A program made the position numbers and the translations under genes. From Boswellia sacra (lineage: Eukaryota > Streptophyta > Magnoliopsida > Sapindales > Burseraceae), in contig SNVD02009763.1 in the NCBI GenBank assembly GCA_013180625.2, positions 339,225 to 403,224 on the forward strand: a stretch of 64,000 bases of DNA, given 5' to 3'. Positions 58,859 to 64,000 of the stretch are shown here, piece by piece (position 1 is the stretch's first letter; every line of letters begins with the position of its first letter). Below the pieces are notes generated by a model. That model did no database searches and was not told the DNA's origin. It saw only the letters and a list, made by a program, of their open reading frames with translations.

Positions 58859-60281
58859 TGATAAGTGTCTATTTATATATCATTTTCATATCAATTCGTC
58901 CATGTTTCTTTGTTATATTCCTTAGTATTTTTATGTTTTTGTGTGGTTTTGATGTTTGTAGGAGTTTTGGAACAACTTGCACAAAAATGGAGTAAAACCC
59001 TTCATTTTCACCTCTGCTAGTCAACCATCTTCTCGGATTTAATTGTATTGATATACAATGAACCCGATGACATATTATATACCGTTGGAAAGCTCTCGAA
59101 GTCTATTTTCTGGAGAAATTTACGGTTTATAAATCCATTCAGTGTACCAAAAGTTGTAATCAAAACAGTGTGAGAAGTATAGAAATGTAATTCCACAAAT
59201 CACTGTAGCATGTATAATACGGGACACTGTAGCAGGTTACTGTAGCAGAGTATTTAAACACATTTTAGGGTTTTATTTTCATAACTTGAAGAGGGGAAAA
59301 CGTGGGAGGAGGCTGCATTTCTGGATTTCTCTCATCCCTTGGAGTTCTTGAAGGAGAAAGAAGATTTTGAAAGAGGAGGAACTACAATTCCAAGAAGATT
59401 CATCTACAAAGAAGATTTTCAAAGAATTTGCTAAGTTCTTTCTTTCCTTTTCAATTCTGGAATTTCTCTGTATTGTATTTGTTATTCTGATTGAATATGT
59501 GTAACTAAATCTGAATTGGTTGAGGGTGATTTCAAAGCCCTTGATATGGATTTTGTGAGTTGATTGTGTAAAAAATTGTTATCCAATTCTCTAACTGAAG
59601 TTGCTTGTATTTTCCCATATCTAATGCTTATGATTGCTTACTGATTGTATTTGGAATGGCCAACTGAATATAATCTGTTGTTGTCTATTGCTAGATTAGA
59701 AATCTTGATCCGTAATTGTCATGAATTTCCAATCATTAGTAGCAAAATTGTGATCAGAGATTGCAATTGGAAAATACAACCTAGGTTAAATAATCGAACT
59801 TGTGTGATTATTGCTTAGATCAACCTATCTTTCTCATCGTAATGCTTCTATTGAATTAAACTTAGAGAGCTTGTTCTAGGTTGTTTAATGGATAGAGATT
59901 AAATAAAGAGCTTGTTTTATTTAACAACAAAGTAAGGAAAGATTGGGATAACAGAGCTTGTTGTTATCTACGGTTGATAACTTCAATGCTGTAATTGGAT
60001 TACAATTCTATGTTAATTCACAAATTCATATCTTGTGGCAGAGAATGAACTCTTAACCAAGTGTCTCTCATTGATTTTTCACTCCATTTAACTTTGCTTT
60101 GTGTTATTCTTCATTTGCTTTCGTATTAAGTTTAGTTAATCAATCAACAAAACCCCCCCTGTTTAGTTTATTATTGCTGGAAAATAACAAATTCAATTAG
60201 AATCAATCCTCGTGGGAACGATATCTACTTATCACTTTATTACTTGTGCGACTAGTATACTTGCTAGTTTCGAACGCATCA
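58859..60281 (+). repeat. 5' LTR of the Gypsy element
   Basis: Starts TGATAAGTGTCTATTTATAT and ends GAACGCATCA, six bases before the primer site. Three CTGTAGCA words lie at 59203-59248, just before a GTATTTAAACAC TATA-like element (about 59250), and mark the probable promoter. Confidence 0.8.
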
Positions 60282-60287
60282 AGTTTT

Positions 60288-60305
60288 TGGCGCCGTTGCC
60301 GGGGA
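60288..60305 (+). other. Primer-binding site (tRNA-Asp type) of the Gypsy element
   Basis: TGGCGCCGTTGCCGGGGA, the standard Athila-lineage primer site. Confidence 0.92.
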
Positions 60306-60395
60306 TTGATTTTCTAATCGATTTGTTATTTTGTTTTCATTGTTGATTCATATTTTTGTTTGTTTTTCTTTTTTGATTGTTAGTGTTTAGACGAC

Positions 60396-62428
60396 ATGGC
60401 AGTAAACTTCCATCAATTCAGTGGCAGATTTGAGCCACAACTACCATGGAGAGTAAATGAGATAAGCACTCAGAACATTGAACAACAACTTTCTGAGCTA
60501 ACTTCTCTTGTGGAAAACATGGCTGTAGGAGATATGCAGAAATCTTATGCATGTGGGTATATTCTACCATGGAGCATCCAATCGACATGTATCCAACTTT
60601 ACAAGAAGAATATATGGAACAAGCCAATGCCATGGGTGGATTTCCAGGACAAACAAGGCAATGGTATGATCCCTTCTCTAACACTTACAATACCGGATGG
60701 GGAGATCACCCTAATTTTAGTTACGGGAATCATCAACCAATCGCCCCAAATGGCATACCAAATTGGCAACAAGGTTTTAATCAACCTAGAGTGCAACAAC
60801 CATTTCAAATGCAACCACCACCAATGCCACAACCAGCACCACAACCAGCACCACAACCAGCTCCAGAAAACTCAGGTATGTCACTCCAGGATATTGTTAA
60901 TGCACTTGCCACTAACACAATGCAATTCCAACAGGAAACTGGGGCAAGTATCCAAAACCTCGCAAATCAAATGGGACAATTGGCTACTAGCATGAGCAAA
61001 TTCGAGGGCCAATGCTCAGAAAAATTATTTTCTCAAATGGTGATCAATCCAAGCGAGACTGCTAGTGTGATAACTTCGCGAAGTGGAGAGCAATTAGATG
61101 TCTTACCAGGAAAATCACAAACTGATGAAGGAGATGACACCACATCCACCATGAACAAAACATTGACTTCTCAGGTAAATTCTATAACTCGCATTCCTTC
61201 TTATGTTACTCCTCCACCTTTTCCCAGCAGATTGGCAAAATTGAAGAAGGAGGAACAAGAACAAGAAATCTTGAAAAATTCTCACAAAATCGAGATAAAT
61301 ATACCACTTCTGGATGCTATCGAGCAAGTACCTCATTATACAAAATGTCTCAAAGAGTTATGCACCAGCAAAAGAAAGTTAAAAAGAAATGAAAAAGTAA
61401 GTATGGGGGAAGATATTTCAGCTGTATTGCAAAGGAAAATTCCTTCAAAATGCAAAGATCCAGGTACGTTCACCATGCCATGCACCATTGGTAAAACCAA
61501 GTTTGAAAGAGTTATGTTAGATTTAGAAGCATCTATTAACATCATGCCATATTCTATTTATGCTTTTTTAAATCTTGGACCTTTTACAGAAATTGGTATT
61601 ACCATTCAAATTGCTGATCGTTTTAATGCATATACCAAAAGGGTTGTGGAAGATGTGCTTGTGCAGGTGAATCAATTGGTTTTTCTAGCAGACTCTTATG
61701 TTCTTGAAATAGAGGATGAGACATCTCCTAATCTAACACCGATTCTTTTAGGGAGACCATTCTCGAAAACTGCTAGAACCAAGATTGATGTTCATGATGG
61801 CACTCTCACCATAGAGTTTGATGGCAAGGTTATCCGTTTCAATATTTTTGAGGCAATGAGGTACCCTAGTAACTTACATTCTGTTTTTGCAGTTGACGTT
61901 ATTGATTCTTTGCCACAACAATGTTTTGAGTTAACTCGCAAGAATGGATTGGATGTAGCCATTAGTGAGCACATAGGGATAGAAAATTCCAAAGAACCAA
62001 AAAGATTGATACAAGTGTCCAAAGAAATGGAGGAAGTTATGGTATGCTTAGATGAGACTATAGCTATAATCACAAACAGGTATGATGTTTCGTACATTGA
62101 ATTGCCTTTATCTAATGAGAAACTTATTCCTTCTGTGATGAAAGCCAATACCTTGGAGCTTAAGCTACTTTCGGATTATTTGAGGCATGTGTTTTTGGGT
62201 GAGAATGATTCTTTGCCAGTTATAATAGAAATGGGTCTTGCACCACTACAAGAAGAGAAACTCGTCCAAGTACTTAGAGATCACAAAATAAATATTGGGT
62301 GGACGATTGCTAACATCCAAGGCCCAACCATATGCATGCAACAGTTCTTGTTGGAAAAAGGATACAAGCCCACTAGAGAAGCACAGCAGAGATTGGACCC
62401 TCCCATGATGGAACCAACGTCGGGCTGA
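60396..62428 (+). pseudogene. Gypsy gag-protease, with gag core and polymerase deleted
   Basis: ATG 60396 opens a short N-terminal gag piece (QFSGRFEPQLPWRVNE). It fuses directly to the region normally found after the gag core (EQQLSELTSLVENMAVGDMQ). A frameshift near 60545 leads into 60551-62428. This contains a degraded knuckle (cysteines replaced by tyrosine in VYSTMEHPIDMYPTLQEE), NTYNTGWGDHPNFSYGN, a PQPAPQPAPQPAP run and coiled stretches. The retropepsin-like domain FTMPCTIGKTKFERVMLDL-EASINIMP has the active-site glycine changed to glutamate; LTPILLGRPF follows. The frame ends at IGWTIANIQGP, CMQQFLLEKGYKPTRE and LDPPMM, the usual entry to reverse transcriptase, then stops at TGA 62428. 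Non-autonomous. Confidence 0.88.
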
Positions 62429-62873
62429 GGACGTTAAACCAAGCGCTTATTGGGAGGCAACCCAATATTTTTTTGAAAAATAAAAAAAGAAGAAAAGAAA
62501 AATAAAATGAGGTAATAATGATCGATTTTTGTGTCTCGAGGAGATTCCTTTCGTAGGCCATCAAATTGATCAGGTTTTATCTCTCTTTTCCATCTGTCTT
62601 ATTTGTTTTTATATTTCTTTTACTTGTTTTTGACTTTTGTTTGCTATTGTGTTGTTATCTCTTTTATATGTCTTTATTTTCGTTTATGCTCTTTTCTTTT
62701 CCTTCCTTTTGTTTAATTTGATTATTCCGTACTTCGAATTCATTTGTGCAACAGCGTGAGGAAACATCCAAACGGGAGCTGAAGTCATTGCTCGAAGGTT
62801 TGAATCGTGCATATCTAGGAGAAGAACAAACTCAATCTCATTATCGATAATATCTCTCCTTTTCTCCTCTTCA
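62429..62873 (+). other. Gypsy post-pol region leading to the extra ORF
   Basis: Begins GACGTTAAACCAAGCGCTTA and TTGGGAGGCAACCCAATA, a conserved signature found downstream of pol in Athila-type elements. The jump from LDPPMM to this signature marks the pol deletion. 62580-62740 is pyrimidine-rich. Homology with the CACTA copy begins at about 62770. Confidence 0.7.
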
Positions 62874-63428
62874 ATGGATGCCGATATCTTTCTATCGAAC
62901 CTTCGTAAATATTTCCCTTCACTTCCTCAAAATGCTGTGTTTAAAATTTATAAAGTACGGATGACTAGACTTTTGGTATTGATGCTCTTAAATCTGCCTG
63001 CGGATATCCGATGGCTTATCGAAGCCAAGGTGAGATTGTCCGGTGAGCCGGACATTAATCTCGCAAAATACATGCCTGGTCTGGGAAAGAGCTACTACGC
63101 CAAGAGGCGAAGAGCGAAAAGGTTACAAGTATGTTATAAATGTGCTAGATGGAATTGTAACCAGACTTGTCGTTCATTAGGTTTTGCGTCCAGGAATAGC
63201 GAAGATAAACTTTCATTTATTAAGAATGGTTTGAGTAATGAGTCGCTGGATAATGTTTTGTTAACTCTCGAGTCACATTCTTGTGGACTTGTTCAGCGTG
63301 AATTGTTTAATTTATGGACACAATTTCGTGATGAATTGCAGTGTTATAGTCTAGGGAATCTGACTAAAAACGACCCTGTTTGCCAGTTTATAAGAAACCT
63401 GGATGGGAAGCAAATCCCCGACTCATAG
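62874..63428 (+). CDS. Cysteine-rich, basic protein resembling plant RNA-virus nucleic-acid-binding proteins (betaflexivirus-like), in a Gypsy element
   Basis: An intact frame of 184 residues with no recognised Pfam-type plant domain. The ATG is shared with the CACTA copy. Visible in order: an amphipathic N-terminus with a hydrophobic helix (about 30-50, TRLLVLMLLNLPADIRWLIE); a basic stretch GKSYYAKRRRAKRLQ (about 70-85); directly after it C-x2-C-x4-C-x3-C (CYKC, then two more cysteines, about 87-98); an FIKNG phrase (about 114-118); and a C-terminal helical region with two further cysteines. Hydrophobic helix, then an arginine-rich motif abutting a four-cysteine finger, then F-I-x2-G, is the known layout of cysteine-rich RNA-binding proteins of carlaviruses and relatives. 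Those act in nucleic-acid binding and host-defence modulation. Family assignment is my inference from layout. It sits where Athila elements carry an env-like ORF. It could instead be an unrelated zinc-binding protein. Confidence 0.6.
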   Translation: MDADIFLSNLRKYFPSLPQNAVFKIYKVRMTRLLVLMLLNLPADIRWLIEAKVRLSGEPDINLAKYMPGLGKSYYAKRRRAKRLQVCYKCARWNCNQTCRSLGFASRNSEDKLSFIKNGLSNESLDNVLLTLESHSCGLVQRELFNLWTQFRDELQCYSLGNLTKNDPVCQFIRNLDGKQIPDS

Positions 63429-63653
63429 AAGGCGTTTCAGCCGTTACTGGACGTAAAACCAGAGGAAGATGTGAGCCACAATCACAACGACTTGTATATT
63501 TGAATGTGTGTTGTTGTTGTAGAATTTTTTTTCTTGTTTCGTTTGATCTGATTATCAATGTTGTTTTTGTGTTGTTGTTGTTTGTTGATTTTGTTTGTTT
63601 TAATTTCAAGTTTTCTTTTTGACAAACCATATGACTACCCTATGGCATAAGTA
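63429..63653 (+). other. Non-coding region after the extra ORF
   Basis: T/G-rich (TTGTTGTTGTT runs). 63500-63620 still matches the CACTA flank (TTTGTTGATTTTGTTTGTTT near 43450 on the minus strand). Confidence 0.6.
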
Positions 63654-63921
63654 CACGTGGGAGATAAGTGTGGAGGTTTTGTCAACCTCCGCCGAAAGTG
63701 TATCTCCATTTTTAATGCTTCACATGTGAGATAAGTGTGGAGGTTTTGTCAACCTTCGCCGAAAGTGTATCTCCATTTTTAATGCTTCACGTGGGAGACA
63801 AGTGTGGCGGTTTTGTCAAACTCCGCCGAAAGTGTATGTCCATTTTCCATGCTTCACGTGGAAGACAAGTGTGTAGGTTTTGTCAAACCCCGCCGAAAGC
63901 ATATCTCAGTTTTTTCAAATC
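63654..63921 (+). repeat. 67-bp tandem repeat with hairpin potential, four copies
   Basis: Units start at 63654, 63721, 63788 and 63855 with CAC(G/A)TG(G/T)GAGA(T/C)AAGTGTG, then GGAGGTTTTGTCAACCTCC and GCCGAAAGTGTATCTCCATT. The GGAGGTT and AACCTCC arms can form a 7-bp stem, with the later copies partly decayed. Located between the extra ORF and the expected 3' LTR. Confidence 0.93.
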
Positions 63922-64000
63922 TTGGGTCGATAAATCTGCATCGAGCAACTCCCACCGAAATTATGTCCCCATGTGTCAAATTTAAGAGTTATATATCCAT

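Larger units (their letters stand above)
58859..64000 (+). mobile_element. Athila-like Ty3/Gypsy LTR retrotransposon, internally deleted, running off the right edge
   Basis: A 5' LTR of about 1.42 kb is followed by a TGGCGCCGTTGCCGGGGA primer site (tRNA-Asp type, typical of the Athila lineage). A gag-protease frame lacks the gag core and ends at the start of reverse transcriptase. The post-pol phrase GACGTTAAACCAAGCGCTTA comes next, then an additional 185-codon ORF and 67-bp tandem repeats. Reverse transcriptase, RNase H and integrase are missing. The 3' LTR should lie beyond 64000. The possible left target duplication is GACTC (58854-58858), which cannot be confirmed here. Confidence 0.88.

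Noticed and set aside
62874..63428. Reading the cysteine-rich ORF as a retroviral CCHC knuckle or an env protein
   Set aside because: The finger is four cysteines with C-x2-C-x4-C-x3-C and no histidine, and there is no signal peptide or C-terminal membrane anchor.
62874..63428. A free or integrated RNA virus genome
   Set aside because: No replicase, movement or coat protein segments occur nearby; only one small ORF is present, embedded in retrotransposon sequence.
1..64000. tRNA, rRNA or other structured RNA genes
   Set aside because: Only retrotransposon primer sites complementary to tRNA ends were found; no cloverleaf or rRNA sequence was recognised.

Overview
This is nuclear DNA of a flowering plant, probably a eudicot. 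It is AT-rich and holds intron-poor plant-specific gene families (DUF247/UPF0481 and NRT1/PTR transporters) heavily invaded by plant-type LTR retrotransposons (Copia, Sirevirus-like, and an Athila-like Gypsy element with a tRNA-Asp primer site) and by CACTA, PIF/Harbinger and hAT DNA transposons. There is no sign of bacterial, organellar or free viral sequence. The species cannot be named from the sequence.

Backbone: the window is a decayed tandem array of DUF247 genes, all on the minus strand. The 5' flank of one gene is at position 1, with its coding region off the left edge. Locus 1 (15301-22126) is split by a Copia element and carries a frameshift and a stop. Locus 2 (51681-52906) is degenerate and has lost its 3' end. 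Locus 3 (54965-56473) is intact, with 502 codons, and is the only host gene in the window that looks functional. The spacers between the genes are also duplicated. Block A (12004-14276) has a partner, block B, that is scattered over 22746-40774 because several transposons entered it. The region upstream of locus 2 (52907-54310) matches the region upstream of locus 3 (56474-58340). To the left is a broken NRT1/PTR-type transporter gene with an unusual run of 21-residue repeats (5313-7396).

Mobile layer, left to right: a small Copia-derived element with a 5-bp target duplication (2820-5124) carrying a hAT MITE; Copia element 1 (16311-21477, target duplication AGATG) inside DUF247 locus 1; a Sirevirus-like element (23321-35942) with the unusual order LTR-body-LTR-partial body; a PIF/Harbinger-like element (36280-38852, TSD TAA) carrying an intron-containing gene fragment; a hAT-type element (39127-40001, 8-bp TSD) carrying an inverted copy of part of that intron; Copia element 3 (40775-51680, minus strand), truncated at its 3' end; a CACTA transposon (41159-47668, TSD AGC) nested in the RNase H region of Copia 3; and an Athila-like Gypsy element (from 58859 past the right edge) that has lost most of gag and all of reverse transcriptase, RNase H and integrase.

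Most notable: an ORF of 184 residues (62874-63428) lies in the position downstream of pol in the Gypsy element. It has a basic YAKRRRAKR-type stretch directly before a C-x2-C-x4-C-x3-C cluster. That architecture resembles the cysteine-rich nucleic-acid-binding proteins of plant Betaflexiviridae such as carlaviruses. A second copy of exactly the same length, broken by one stop, lies in the CACTA transposon at 43539-44093 on the other strand. This suggests that an RNA-virus-like gene was captured by plant transposable elements and has moved between class I and class II elements. The virus link is an inference from motif layout and needs a profile search.
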